The notes: generated from the letters alone by a model not told the origin. Shown: positions 43,438-52,557, counted from the first letter of the stretch. The stretch: 64,000 nucleotides of DNA from JAEUIX01 sp046156035 (GCA_046156035.1 JBJXEW010000033.1:16027-80026), one strand, 5' to 3'. Numbers and translations: made by a program.

Positions 43438-45273
43438 ATGGACGACGCGGCCCACAAACCCACGCCCCCCCACACCCACGACGATGGTGGCCAGCCCGCG
43501 GAGCCGCCACGCGACCACAAGGCCGATCTCGCAGCGGTCCGGTCTGTGCTCGTCGGACCTGAGGCCGCACGGCTGGACCGGCTGGACAAGACGCTCGCGG
43601 ACAACGCCTGGCACCTCAAGCACGTGGCGGATGCCCTGCCGGACGCGGTGGCCTTGCGCACCGGCAAGGACGGCCGCCTCGCCAAGGCCCTTGGACCGAC
43701 GATTGAGACAGCCCTGCGCACCAGCGTGCAGAAGAACCCGCGACACATTGTGGATGCCATCAGCCCGGTCATGGGACCGGCCATCCGCAAGAGCATCAGC
43801 GATGCCCTGCAGGGCTTCATCCAGAGTTTCAACGAGACGCTCGCCAGCCCCTTCACGCGCGAGGGGCTCAGTTGCCTCATCGAAGGGTGGCGGACGGGGC
43901 AGAGTTTCGGCGCGGTGCGCTTGAAGCGGGCGCTGGTCTATCGCGTGGAGCAGGTCTTCCTGATCCATCGCGAAACCGGGCTGATGCTCCAGCACGTGAT
44001 CGCCGAGCAGGTGCAGGCTCAGGATGCCGACATGGTGAGCGGCATGATGACCGCGATCCGCGACTTCGCCAAAGACTCCTTCGGCGTGCAGGAGGGGCAG
44101 GGCCTCGACTCCTTCCGCATCGGCGATGTCACCTGCTGGGTGGAGCAGGGGCCTACCGCGATCGTGGCCGCGGCCATCCGCGGCGTGGCACCGCAAGCCT
44201 TCCGGGCGACGCTGCAGGAGGCGCTGGAGAGAATCCTCGCCGAGCATGGCGAGCACCTTGCCGAGTTCCAGGGCGACGCGTCGGTCTTCATCACCGCGCG
44301 GCCCATCCTCGAAGCCTGCCTCAAAGAGGAGGCCCGGCCCGCCAAGAAGAAACGCTCGTTCCCGTTCTTCTGGGTGGCGATGCTCATCCTCATCCCGCTC
44401 CTCTTCTGGTGGGGTGTGCGCTGGTGGTCTCAGCAGCGGCTGGTGGGCGAATTCGTCGACTGGACCAAGACGCAGCAGGGCTATGTCATCACACGCGTGT
44501 CGGAGGACGAGTCCGGCACGCCGCTGGTGATCGGGCTGGTCGACGCCAACGCCCCCGGCGCCGCCCAGTTCTTCAAGGAACGGCGCATCGATCCCTCGCG
44601 GCTGTCGCTGCAACTCGAGCCGTACTACTCGCTCAACCCGCTGCTGGTGAAGGCGCGTGCGGCGGCCGTGCTGCGGCCGCCCCAGGGCGTCACGCTGGGA
44701 TTTGACGCGGCTGCCGGCGCTCAGCGCGGGCGATTGGTGGCCACGGGGCGAGCCCCGCACCCGTGGGTGGTGGCGGCCCGCAAGGCCGCGCCGGGAATTC
44801 CCGGCGTGGTCGCGTACGACGATTCCAAACTGGTGGACACCGACCTCGAGGAGATCGAGAAACTCCGCACGCAGGTGGAGGCGTTCTCCGCCCGCTTCGC
44901 CTTTGGCTCCAGCGACCTGGCCGAGCCGCAGGTGGCGGTGGTGGGCGAGATGGCGATCGCCATGCTCCGGCTGGCCGAGGCCGCGCGGCAGGCCGAGGTC
45001 GATTTCCAGATTCAGGTCGTAGGGCACACGGATTCGTCGGGGCAGGAGGAGCGCAACGTGCGCCTGTCGCGGGACCGCGCCGACCGCGTGATCGCCCTGC
45101 TGGTGGCGCGGGGCTTGGCGGCCCGCGAACTGGCCGCGATCGGCATCGGGCCGGCGGACCCGAAGGTGAAGGAGACGACGGACAAGGACCGAGAGATGAA
45201 CCGGCGCGTCTCGCTGCGCGTGCTGCTGCTCGACCAACCGCTGTTCATCCAAGGAGGGAAGGCCCGGCCATGA
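43438..45273 (+). CDS. OmpA-domain membrane protein coupled to a small GTPase
   Basis: 611 aa. Residues 1-305 are a predicted cytosolic, mostly helical region with no family I recognise. Residues 308-330 form a single membrane helix flanked by basic residues, and the last 110 residues are an OmpA-like peptidoglycan-binding domain (FQIQVVGHTDSSGQEE, then LSRDRADRVIALLVARG and NRRVSLRVLL). It starts at ATG 43438, and its stop overlaps the start of the GTPase gene (ATGA). The topology would link the wall outside to the GTPase inside (inference). Confidence 0.8.
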   Translation: MDDAAHKPTPPHTHDDGGQPAEPPRDHKADLAAVRSVLVGPEAARLDRLDKTLADNAWHLKHVADALPDAVALRTGKDGRLAKALGPTIETALRTSVQKNPRHIVDAISPVMGPAIRKSISDALQGFIQSFNETLASPFTREGLSCLIEGWRTGQSFGAVRLKRALVYRVEQVFLIHRETGLMLQHVIAEQVQAQDADMVSGMMTAIRDFAKDSFGVQEGQGLDSFRIGDVTCWVEQGPTAIVAAAIRGVAPQAFRATLQEALERILAEHGEHLAEFQGDASVFITARPILEACLKEEARPAKKKRSFPFFWVAMLILIPLLFWWGVRWWSQQRLVGEFVDWTKTQQGYVITRVSEDESGTPLVIGLVDANAPGAAQFFKERRIDPSRLSLQLEPYYSLNPLLVKARAAAVLRPPQGVTLGFDAAAGAQRGRLVATGRAPHPWVVAARKAAPGIPGVVAYDDSKLVDTDLEEIEKLRTQVEAFSARFAFGSSDLAEPQVAVVGEMAIAMLRLAEAARQAEVDFQIQVVGHTDSSGQEERNVRLSRDRADRVIALLVARGLAARELAAIGIGPADPKVKETTDKDREMNRRVSLRVLLLDQPLFIQGGKARP

Positions 45274-45779
45274 TCCAGAAGAAAGTGAACATGCTGGGCG
45301 CGTTCGCCGTGGGCAAAACCAGCCTCGTGCAGCGCTACGTCTCCAGCCTCTTTTCCGACAAGTACCAGACCACTGTCGGTGTCACCATCAAGAAACGCGT
45401 GCTCAAGGTTGACGAGCAGGACGTGACCCTGGTGATCTGGGACCAGATGGGCGAGGACGAGTTTCAGTGGATGCAGACCGTTCACATCAAGGGCGCGGCG
45501 GGCTTCATGCTGGTGCTGGATGGCACACGCCGGGCCACGCTTGACGTGGCCATCGGCATCGAGGAGCGCGTCAAGACCGAGATCGGGCCGCTCCCCTTCA
45601 TCGCCGTCATCAACAAGACCGACCTGAAAGCCCAGTGGGACATCACCGAGGCCGACATCGACGCGATGAAGGCCCGCGGCTGGAGCGTCTTCCAGGGCTC
45701 GGCCAAATCGGGCGAAGGGGTGGAAGCGGCGTTTGAGATGCTGGCCCGGCGTGCGATCGACTTCCCCCTCCGCTCCTAG
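45270..45779 (+). CDS. Rab/Ras-like small GTPase
   Basis: 169 aa. G1 is GAFAVGKTSLVQRY (residues 10-23), G3 is WDQMGEDEF rather than WDTAGQE, G4 is NKTD and G5 is SAK. The switch region QTTVGVTIKKRVL resembles eukaryotic Rab and bacterial Rup-type GTPases. The Gln of the DxxGQ motif is Glu here, so intrinsic hydrolysis may be slow. It is translationally coupled to the OmpA-domain gene. The stop codon lies inside a hairpin (45764-45788). Confidence 0.85.
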   Translation: MIQKKVNMLGAFAVGKTSLVQRYVSSLFSDKYQTTVGVTIKKRVLKVDEQDVTLVIWDQMGEDEFQWMQTVHIKGAAGFMLVLDGTRRATLDVAIGIEERVKTEIGPLPFIAVINKTDLKAQWDITEADIDAMKARGWSVFQGSAKSGEGVEAAFEMLARRAIDFPLRS

Positions 45780-45788
45780 CGGAGGGGG
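45764..45788 (+). terminator. Hairpin overlapping the GTPase stop codon
   Basis: CCCCCTCCGCT-cct-AGCGGAGGGGG is a perfect 11-bp stem; the TAG stop codon (45777-45779) is in its loop and arm. There is no T-run. It probably acts as a terminator or 3'-end stabiliser. Confidence 0.6.
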
Positions 45789-45789
45789 T

Positions 45790-45808
45790 GGTCCGCCTCG
45801 GGCGGACC
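45790..45808 (+). repeat. Second hairpin after the GTPase gene
   Basis: GGTCCGCC-tcg-GGCGGACC is a perfect 8-bp stem right after the first one. The rest of the 395-base gap to 46175 holds the leader of the prepilin gene and nothing else recognisable. Confidence 0.6.
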
Positions 45809-46174
45809 GGGGGAGGTGCAGGCGGTATGAGGCGGCTTCGTCTTTACGCTCGAGACTGGTCAGCGACAGGTTTTCCACAGGGCTGGTGAGAGGCGGACCG
45901 CGTGAATGTCTCTTGATACGTCCGCGTGGGCGGCCGCGATCCTCGCCACGGCACCCCCGATCGGGTTATGATCCGTCGTCGGTGGTTTTGACCGACACCA
46001 CGTCCTGGCGGGCTTCGTTCGGGGCCTTGCAGGGATGGGTGAGTGTGCGTGTTCGCATCCTGAGCCGCGCGGCGGCATACTCGTGGTGGCGGGCGGCATG
46101 AGGCCGCCCTATATGGTGTGGGTTCGGTGTGTGGCCCGAGCATGCCGGAGTTGGTCCGGCCATTGGAGGTTACC

Positions 46175-47413
46175 GTGGTTACTAGGCATTGGACGGACCG
46201 GCCCACCACCACCACTCCACACGTTTCCTTGGCCCGTTGGGCCCGATCCTCGCGGGCCTTCACGCTGATTGAACTGCTGGTGGTGATCGCGATCATCGCC
46301 CTTCTGGTGAGCATCCTCCTGCCGGGTTTGGCGGCCGCGCGAGATGCGGCGAGAACGATCGTGTGCGCGAACAGTCTGCGTGGCTCGGCGCTCTCGTTCT
46401 CGACGTACGGGGGCGATTACAAGGACGCGATCGCCGGCGCGCCGCTCCACAGCGGGTACACGCTGCTGCCCGCGCGCGTGGCGACGGGCGTAGCGCCGCG
46501 CGTGGGTGTTTCGTACACCAAGGCCACGGACCCATACTTCAACGGCATCGCCGTGCAGGCATGGGACTGGATGGGTCCGCTGGGTGCGCTGGGCGGGTGG
46601 TTCGGCAGCACGCGCGTACTGAATCCGAATGATCCGGGTGCTAAGGTCGACACGCCCACAAGCATGTCCGATGCGCTGCGTGCTGCACGGTTTGATCAAT
46701 ACCGCAACTTCGGGGGGTTGCTGTGCCCGGCAAATAGAATCGACTCCGAGCCGTTCAACGCGGTCACGCTGATGCGTTTCCCCAAGATCGGGCCGTGGAC
46801 GACAGGACGGATGCTGTCGTATTTCATGGCGACTTCCTTGACCGCAACGGAAGAGGCCCCGGCTTTTTTCGGCACGGCTGACCGAGTCGGCGAGGGTATC
46901 GACCGGAGGGTGTATCGCCCGTTCCTCACGAAGGTCGGCACGCCGAGCAAGCGTGTGGCCGTGTATGAGGGGGCAAGGTACACCGACAGCGAAACTGAGC
47001 CAGATCACGCCGTGAATCGGGATTCCTCGTATGGCGGCGCGTTTCAGGACGCGGGCCCTTGGCTCTTCGACAACAACGTCTTGAACCGCTACATGGCGCC
47101 GGGCGAGATCGGGAACCGCTTGGCCAACAGCGGGACGTTCCGCGATGCCCGGCCGTATGCCTTTCGTCACGGACAGCGGAAGGCGGTGGGCGGCGACGGC
47201 AAGCAGTACCGCGGCAACCTGGGCTTCTTCGACGGGCACGTGGAGACGGTGAGCGACGCGGACGCCACCGACCCCGATCTATGGTTCCCATCGGGCACAC
47301 GCATCACCAATTCGCGCGGGCGGACGGACAATAACTTCTGGGATCACGCCATGCGGACCTGGCCACGGAAAACCAAGGATGTCTCCGCGATCAATCCGTA
47401 CGTCGTCCCGTGA
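46175..47413 (+). CDS. Prepilin-type secreted protein of planctomycete type
   Basis: 412 aa. A type IV prepilin-like signal RAFTLIELLVVIAIIALLVS occurs after a short basic N-terminus; cleavage would be before the Phe. The rest is a large extracytoplasmic domain with several aromatic residues, and the segment GNLGFFDGHVETVSDADA is reminiscent of the H-x9-DG motif of planctomycete prepilin-like proteins. The GTG at 46175 is chosen because GGAGG lies five bases upstream. Its role in secretion or pilus-like structures is unknown. Confidence 0.8.
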   Translation: MVTRHWTDRPTTTTPHVSLARWARSSRAFTLIELLVVIAIIALLVSILLPGLAAARDAARTIVCANSLRGSALSFSTYGGDYKDAIAGAPLHSGYTLLPARVATGVAPRVGVSYTKATDPYFNGIAVQAWDWMGPLGALGGWFGSTRVLNPNDPGAKVDTPTSMSDALRAARFDQYRNFGGLLCPANRIDSEPFNAVTLMRFPKIGPWTTGRMLSYFMATSLTATEEAPAFFGTADRVGEGIDRRVYRPFLTKVGTPSKRVAVYEGARYTDSETEPDHAVNRDSSYGGAFQDAGPWLFDNNVLNRYMAPGEIGNRLANSGTFRDARPYAFRHGQRKAVGGDGKQYRGNLGFFDGHVETVSDADATDPDLWFPSGTRITNSRGRTDNNFWDHAMRTWPRKTKDVSAINPYVVP

Positions 47414-47464
47414 CCACAAAGAGCGTGGCGTTGGCGCACGCGGCACCCGGAACCACTTGCACGC

Positions 47465-48022
47465 ATGGAGCGCGGCACCGAGATGAAGCACACGCCCGGC
47501 AACATGTCGTCGCTCACCGAAGACTGCACCGGCCAAGGCGCTGCGAGCAGACGCCCGGTTCGTGCCGCACGAGGGTTTGCCGTAAAGCGCGACACGCTGA
47601 TGTTTGTGGCCAGCGTGGTGGCATTGCTGGCCGCGGCTGGCTTGATGGGTTGGCAGATCTTCGGCGGGCCGTCCTCCCCCGCGGCCATGAGCCGGCAGCG
47701 GAACATGATCTGTTCCGAGACCGGTGAGGCCTTCCCGAGGATGACCATGCCCGAGAACCCGGACACACCCACCAAGAACCCCAAGACCGGGCGTGCCACG
47801 CTGTATCCGGCCGAGACGTGCTACTGGACCAAGGACGGCAGCGCCAAGACGACGCCCACCTATGTGCTGCTCAACGGGTACACCAACAAGGAGGGGCCGA
47901 CCAAGTGCCCCGACTGCGGGCGCACCGTGGTGGGGCACAACCCGGCCCCGCCGGTGGAACTGATGCTCAAGGCCGCCGAGCGTGAGGGGAAGATCAAGCC
48001 CGAAACGCCTGCGAGCAAGTAG
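47465..48022 (+). CDS. Single-pass membrane protein downstream of the prepilin gene
   Basis: 185 aa with one membrane helix (LMFVASVVALLAAAGLMGWQ). The C-terminal part contains MICSETGEAFPR and later KCPDCGRTVVGHNP, a possible four-Cys zinc site. It follows the prepilin gene by 52 bases and is probably cotranscribed. I do not recognise the family. Start could also be the ATG at 47483. Confidence 0.6.
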   Translation: MERGTEMKHTPGNMSSLTEDCTGQGAASRRPVRAARGFAVKRDTLMFVASVVALLAAAGLMGWQIFGGPSSPAAMSRQRNMICSETGEAFPRMTMPENPDTPTKNPKTGRATLYPAETCYWTKDGSAKTTPTYVLLNGYTNKEGPTKCPDCGRTVVGHNPAPPVELMLKAAEREGKIKPETPASK

Positions 48023-48094
48023 GTGACGGCGCCCGAGTGGCACTGGCACGAACAGCCTGCGGGGGCGAATCGCGGCATCTTGGGTTCGCGTCTT

Positions 48095-48192
48095 CGCGGC
48101 GAAGCCGCGGAGGTGAGTAGCCGTGGGTCGCCGCGAACGCGGCACCCACGGGGCCAATGGCCATCCCGGCGTGCTCTGCCGCGCAGCGGCAG
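48095..48192 (+). repeat. REP-like palindromes, left flank of the RAYT gene
   Basis: Three stems: CGCGGC-gaa-GCCGCG (48095-48109), GTGGGT.GCCGCG-aa-CGCGGC.ACCCAC (48123-48149) and CTGCCGC-gca-GCGGCAG (48176-48192). The first two repeat the unit at 582-636. Together with the inverted set at 48678-48774 they enclose the transposase gene. Confidence 0.85.
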
Positions 48193-48216
48193 GGGTGCTG
48201 CTGATATTCTCCGCGT

Positions 48217-48669
48217 ATGGCCGCAACACTCACGAGCATCCTCGTGCACATCACGTTCTCGACCAAGGACCGGCAACCGACGATTCCCACAGACATCCTG
48301 CCGGAACTCTTCGCGTACGCCGGGGGCGTCTGCCGCGACATGCGATCGTCGCTTCTGCACGCGGGCGGGGTGGAGGACCACGTTCACCTGCTCGTGAGTC
48401 TGGGGAAGACCACGGCAGTGGCCGACCTGATGATGCACGTCAAGCGCGCGACCTCGATGTGGATGAAGAACCAGCGGCCCGGCTTGCACACGTTCGCGTG
48501 GCAGGACGGGTACTTCGCGTTCTCCATCGGGCACGACGCGATGGACGCGGTGAAGGCGTATCTCGACGGGCAGCGCGAGCACCACGCCCGGACCGACTTC
48601 AAGAACGAGGTGCTGGCGTTTCTGGCGAAGTACAAGGTGGAGTACGACCCCGAGCATCTGTGGGACTGA
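48217..48669 (+). CDS. REP-associated tyrosine transposase (RAYT, Y1/HUH family)
   Basis: 150 aa, the normal size for IS200-type Y1 transposases. The HUH motif is HVHLLV (His55, His57) and the catalytic Tyr is in WQDGYFAF (Tyr99). The C-terminal EHHARTDFKNEVLAFLAKY and EYDPEHLW are characteristic of RAYTs. RAYTs are single-strand nucleases thought to mobilise REP palindromes; here such palindromes flank the gene symmetrically. The gene has no sign of decay. Confidence 0.92.
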   Translation: MAATLTSILVHITFSTKDRQPTIPTDILPELFAYAGGVCRDMRSSLLHAGGVEDHVHLLVSLGKTTAVADLMMHVKRATSMWMKNQRPGLHTFAWQDGYFAFSIGHDAMDAVKAYLDGQREHHARTDFKNEVLAFLAKYKVEYDPEHLWD

Positions 48670-48677
48670 ACACACCC

Positions 48678-48774
48678 CTGCCGCTACGCGGCAGAAACGG
48701 GAACAGCCAGAACGCGCTCCGTGGGCGCGGCTGCGCCGCTGCCCACGGCTATTCACCTCCGCGGCTGCGCCGCG
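48678..48774 (-). repeat. REP-like palindromes, inverted right flank of the RAYT gene
   Basis: Three stems mirror the left side: CTGCCGC-tac-GCGGCAG (48678-48694), GTGGGC.GCGGC-tgc-GCCGC.GCCCAC (48721-48746) and CGCGGC-tgc-GCCGCG (48760-48774), with the spacer GGCTATTCACCT. The same set, in the same orientation, is at 720-814. Confidence 0.85.
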
Positions 48775-48872
48775 AAGACCTTGCGCGATCTCAGCCACCC
48801 CCTCCGACGGGGTCGGAAGGGGATGCAGGACTGCCGGCTCGCGTGCAGAAACCTGCGACGGGCCAACCGGTT

Positions 48873-49283
48873 CTACCGCCGCGCAAGCCCGAGTTCCGTG
48901 AGGATTCCTTCCATCACCACGCGGCTGCGTGCCTCGTCGCCCAGCGGCTCCACACGCACGCGCAGGCCCGGGCCCGCCGCGAGGGTGCTCACCCAGACAC
49001 TGACGCTCTCGAGCACGCCGGGTGAGCGCTGCTGGGCTTCGATGTGTGCCCGGTCTTCACTGGCGGTCTTTTCCGTGATCGTGAACCCGCGGGCGCGCAG
49101 GGCACGCTCCGCGGCGGCGCTGATGGTGAGGACGGGGATGGAGGGGGGCAGGGTCGCTTCCAGCGTGCCGAGCGAACTTGAGGCCATGATGCCGGTGCGG
49201 CCGACCTCGCTTTGCGGGCCGGAGCAGGCGGCAAGCACGGCGGCTGCCAGAACCAACGCGAGCGTGTGAGGGGCGGGGCTCAT
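48873..49283 (-). CDS. Small lipoprotein, unknown
   Basis: 136 aa. The signal peptide ends in LAACS, a lipobox (Cys20). The mature part has ISAAAERALRARGFTITE and a beta-rich end with VRVEPLGDEARSRVVM, similar in outline to DUF3568-type lipoproteins. I would not assign a function. It is followed by the inverted REP set on the other side. Confidence 0.65.
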   Translation of the reverse strand: MSPAPHTLALVLAAAVLAACSGPQSEVGRTGIMASSSLGTLEATLPPSIPVLTISAAAERALRARGFTITEKTASEDRAHIEAQQRSPGVLESVSVWVSTLAAGPGLRVRVEPLGDEARSRVVMEGILTELGLARR

Positions 49284-49383
49284 AGCGAAGGATCATCGGC
49301 CAAGGGGAGGGCGGGGCCTCAAGGAAGCACCGAGATGCTCGCCGAGGCCTCGCAGCTCGGTGGCACGGCACGCGGCACCGCGT

Positions 49384-50571
49384 TTACGGCGCAGTTTCGC
49401 GAGGCAGGAGGACGTACGCCGTGCCGTCCACGCGCCGCAGCCACACGGTGGTGAGGTCTGCTCGCGGGTAGGTGAGTTGGCCCTGCTCGGCGGTGGGCGC
49501 GGCGGGGTCGTTCACAAGCACGTTGCCCTCGGAATCGAAGCCCTCGACCACGATGAGGTGGCCGCGCGTGTCGGCGTAGGGGGCGCCGCGGAGTTCGCCG
49601 GGCTCGACGGCGATGGAGATGATGACGGGGTTGCCGGAGGAGACGAGGCCTTCGAGTTCGGCCCAGGTGTTGAGGCGTGTGAGGTAGCCGGGCACGCCCA
49701 CGCTGAAGGCGGCCTGCACGTTGCGCGGCCAGTTGCCGTAAATGCCGAAGTGCGGGTCGAGCGTGAGCGCGGCGACACGCTCGACGGGCAGGTCTACGCC
49801 GCGGTGGGCCAGAACCATGCTCAGGCTGGTGGGGCTGCAGAGGCGGCCGGTGAGGGCTTCGTCGGTGGTTTTCTGGGTGCGGAAGGGGACGCCGAGGCGA
49901 CCGATGCGGGTGGGCACGAGTTGACCGACGGGCGCGGTGTTTTTGGTGCGCGTGTCGCTGAGGCAGACAGCCATGCGACGGACGAGAACGGGCGGCTGAG
50001 CGGCGCCTGCGCCGCCCGCCGCGCTACCCGTCCGTGCGGCGGTGATGTGGTACATCAGCGCGTTCAGGGGTCGCTCGCTGCGGAGGTAGTCGATATCGAC
50101 CTTGATGCCGGTGTCGGTGGTCTGCGGGCGCGCGGCCGGGCCCGTGCCGGTAGCGGCATCTCCCCACGACCCGATGAAGAGGGGCGGCGACCAGACGTTG
50201 GTGGCCGCGTCGCGCACGAGCACGTCGAGGCGGATGCCGCAGCCCGATGGCACGTCGATATTCCAACTCAGGAGGGCTTCGGTGAAGACGTTGTCGCCGG
50301 GGGGGCCGGTGCGGGTGACCTCGGCGGATTCGTAAAAGGCGAGGTCTTCGTCGGGGTCTGGGCCCGGGGCGTCCGGTGGTGACGCGATGGGCCGGAGTTC
50401 GAGCCATGCGGGACCGGGCAGCATGCCGGCGTTGAGGCGGATGGTGGCGGCCCCGCCGCGCACCGAGGTGAAGGAATCGTGCATGACCAGGGTGTGGCGG
50501 GGCTGCTCAGCGAGCGATGCGGCGGAAGACGCTGCCCAGACCCAGCACAGAGCGGTTACGCGCAGGACCAT
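49384..50571 (-). CDS. Secreted C39-like cysteine peptidase
   Basis: 395 aa with a signal peptide (MVLRVTALCWVWAASSAAS...). Residues 30-200 are beta-rich. The C-terminal half is peptidase C39-like: catalytic Cys in GRLCSPTSLSMVL (Cys245), His in ADTRGHLIVVEGF (about 338) and NDPAA (Asn354-Asp355). It probably cleaves peptides outside the cytoplasm; the substrate is unknown. The ATG at 50571 lies just before the signal peptide, and the frame is open further upstream without merit. Confidence 0.78.
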   Translation of the reverse strand: MVLRVTALCWVWAASSAASLAEQPRHTLVMHDSFTSVRGGAATIRLNAGMLPGPAWLELRPIASPPDAPGPDPDEDLAFYESAEVTRTGPPGDNVFTEALLSWNIDVPSGCGIRLDVLVRDAATNVWSPPLFIGSWGDAATGTGPAARPQTTDTGIKVDIDYLRSERPLNALMYHITAARTGSAAGGAGAAQPPVLVRRMAVCLSDTRTKNTAPVGQLVPTRIGRLGVPFRTQKTTDEALTGRLCSPTSLSMVLAHRGVDLPVERVAALTLDPHFGIYGNWPRNVQAAFSVGVPGYLTRLNTWAELEGLVSSGNPVIISIAVEPGELRGAPYADTRGHLIVVEGFDSEGNVLVNDPAAPTAEQGQLTYPRADLTTVWLRRVDGTAYVLLPRETAP

Positions 50572-50653
50572 GATGGAGCGAGTGTACGGGCGAGCGGGCG
50601 GCCCGTTCGCGGATCGGGCGAGCGTGGCGGACGGCCGATATGCTCGGGCACGC

Positions 50654-52489
50654 ATGTCGAAGGCACCCGCACCGTTGAATCCTGTTCCGCCCGCCGCGGG
50701 CGCGAGCGCGCCGGGGGGGGGTGCGCAGCAGGCGGGCGGCCAGGCGCTTGCGAACCCGACGATCCGGGAACTGTCGGACCTGATGCGGCTGACGGAGCAG
50801 CAGATTCGCCAGGGGGGCGGCAAGGTTGCCATTGAGCGGCAGCACGAGAAGGGGCGGCTGACGGCACGCGAGCGTGTGGACCTGCTGGTGGATGGACGCG
50901 AGGCGGATGCCCCGTTAGGCCCCCACTCACACCGCGATCTGACCGGTCGGTTCTACGAACTGGCGTTGTGGGCGGGGCACGGGATGTATGCGGAGGCGGG
51001 CGGCGCGCCCGCCGCGGGCGTGGTGACGGGGCTGGGGCGCGTGGCCGGGCGGCTGTGCATGATCATCGCCAACGACGCGACGGTGAAGGCCGGTGCGTTT
51101 TTCCCGATGACGTGCAAGAAGATCATCCGGGCGCAGACGATTGCGCACGGGGCACGCCTGCCGCTGATTTATCTGGTGGACTCGGCGGGCGTCTTCCTGC
51201 CCATGCAGGAGGATGTGTTCCCGGATATCGACGACTTCGGCCGGATTTTCAGGAACAACGCGGTGATCTCGGCGGAGGGCATACCCCAGATCGCGGCGAT
51301 CATGGGCTACTGCGTGGCAGGTGGCGGCTACCTGCCCGTGCTGTGCGACACACTCCTGATGACGGAGGGAAGCGGGCTGTACCTGGCGGGACCCGCGCTC
51401 GTGAAGGCCGCGATCGGGCAGGAAGTGACGGATGAGGAACTGGGCGGCGCGGCGATGCACGCGGCGGTGAGCGGCACGATCGACTTCAAGGAGAAGGACG
51501 ACAAGGCGTGCATCGAGCGGATCAGGAGTTTGGTGGGGAAGTATGGGCCCGCACGCGGGCCCCACGCCCACGATGAGGTCGCGCCAGCGAACGAATCGTG
51601 GCGCCCCGTGCCGGTACGGCCTGGGGCTGACCTTTACGCCATCTTTACTGACAAGTCGGGCGGGCAGTACGAGGTGCGCGACCTGATTGCGTGCATCGTG
51701 GATGGACGGAGTGGAGGCACCCCTCACCAGACCGCAGCACACGGCCCGGAGGGCCGTGGTACCCAAGGCACCCCGGACTTTGACGAGTACAAGGCAGACT
51801 ACGGGCAGTCGATCGTGTGCGGGTACGCGCGGATCGGCGGGCACCCCTGCGGCATCGTGGCGAACCAGAAGAAGATGACGCGCTCGGGCAAGGGCCTTGT
51901 GCAGATGGGCGGGGTGATCTACAACGAGTCGGCGGATAAGGCCGCGCGGTTCATCATGGATTGCAACCAGCGCAAGGTGCCGCTGGTGTTTCTGCACGAC
52001 ACGACGGGGTTCATGGTGGGGCGAGACAGCGAGCAGGGCGGCATCATTCGCGCGGGGGCGAAGATGGTGAACGCGATGAGCAACTGCATCGTGCCCAAGA
52101 TCGTGGTGATTACCGGGGGCTCGTACGGCGCGGGGAACTACGCCATGTGCGGGCGGGCGTTCGACCAGTTCCTGGCCCTGGCGTGGCCCAACGCCAAGTG
52201 CGCCGTGATGGGTGCCAACCAGGCGACGGGCGTGCTCACGACCATCGAAGAGGCGAGCCGCAAGCGCAAGGGCGAGGCGATTGACGCCGAGACGCACGAG
52301 CGGATTTACGGGGCGATCCACGCGAGTTACACGGAGCAGGCGGACATCCGCCACGCCGCGGCACGGGGGTGGGTGGACCGGCTGATCGAGCCGCACCGGA
52401 CACGCGAGGAGTTGATCGTGGCGCTGGACGCCGCGGCACAGGGATGGAACTACGAAAAGGTGTTCCGGACGGGTGTGCTGCAGACGTGA
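50654..52489 (+). CDS. Acyl-CoA carboxylase, carboxyltransferase (beta) subunit
   Basis: 611 aa. It resembles methylcrotonyl-/propionyl-CoA carboxylase beta chains: EKGRLTARERVDLLVD near the N-terminus, MGYCVAGGGYLPVLCD and TEGSGLYLAGPALVKAA in the first crotonase-like half, and LHDTTGFMVGRDSEQGG, ITGGSYGAGNYAMCGRAF in the second. It transfers CO2 from carboxybiotin to an acyl-CoA. No biotin carboxylase gene is adjacent. An Arg/Gly-rich insert near residue 360 (SGGTPHQTAAHGPEGRGTQ) is unusual. Its last codons run into a heptamer array. Confidence 0.85.
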   Translation: MSKAPAPLNPVPPAAGASAPGGGAQQAGGQALANPTIRELSDLMRLTEQQIRQGGGKVAIERQHEKGRLTARERVDLLVDGREADAPLGPHSHRDLTGRFYELALWAGHGMYAEAGGAPAAGVVTGLGRVAGRLCMIIANDATVKAGAFFPMTCKKIIRAQTIAHGARLPLIYLVDSAGVFLPMQEDVFPDIDDFGRIFRNNAVISAEGIPQIAAIMGYCVAGGGYLPVLCDTLLMTEGSGLYLAGPALVKAAIGQEVTDEELGGAAMHAAVSGTIDFKEKDDKACIERIRSLVGKYGPARGPHAHDEVAPANESWRPVPVRPGADLYAIFTDKSGGQYEVRDLIACIVDGRSGGTPHQTAAHGPEGRGTQGTPDFDEYKADYGQSIVCGYARIGGHPCGIVANQKKMTRSGKGLVQMGGVIYNESADKAARFIMDCNQRKVPLVFLHDTTGFMVGRDSEQGGIIRAGAKMVNAMSNCIVPKIVVITGGSYGAGNYAMCGRAFDQFLALAWPNAKCAVMGANQATGVLTTIEEASRKRKGEAIDAETHERIYGAIHASYTEQADIRHAAARGWVDRLIEPHRTREELIVALDAAAQGWNYEKVFRTGVLQT

Positions 52490-52557
52490 GAGATCAGACG
52501 CCAGACGTCAGACACGAGACGCCAGGCATCAGGCGTCAGGCGTGCGGTACCAGACGT
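52481..52557 (+). repeat. Degenerate heptamer array overlapping the carboxylase stop
   Basis: Eleven 7-base units follow in phase: CAGACGT, GAGAGAT, CAGACGC, CAGACGT, CAGACAC, GAGACGC, CAGGCAT, CAGGCGT, CAGGCGT, GCGGTAC, CAGACGT. The first unit contains the last codons and the stop of the carboxylase. Confidence 0.8.

Noticed and set aside
48095..48774. CRISPR array
   Set aside because: Repeats are few, palindromic, not evenly spaced and flank a transposase; no unique spacers.
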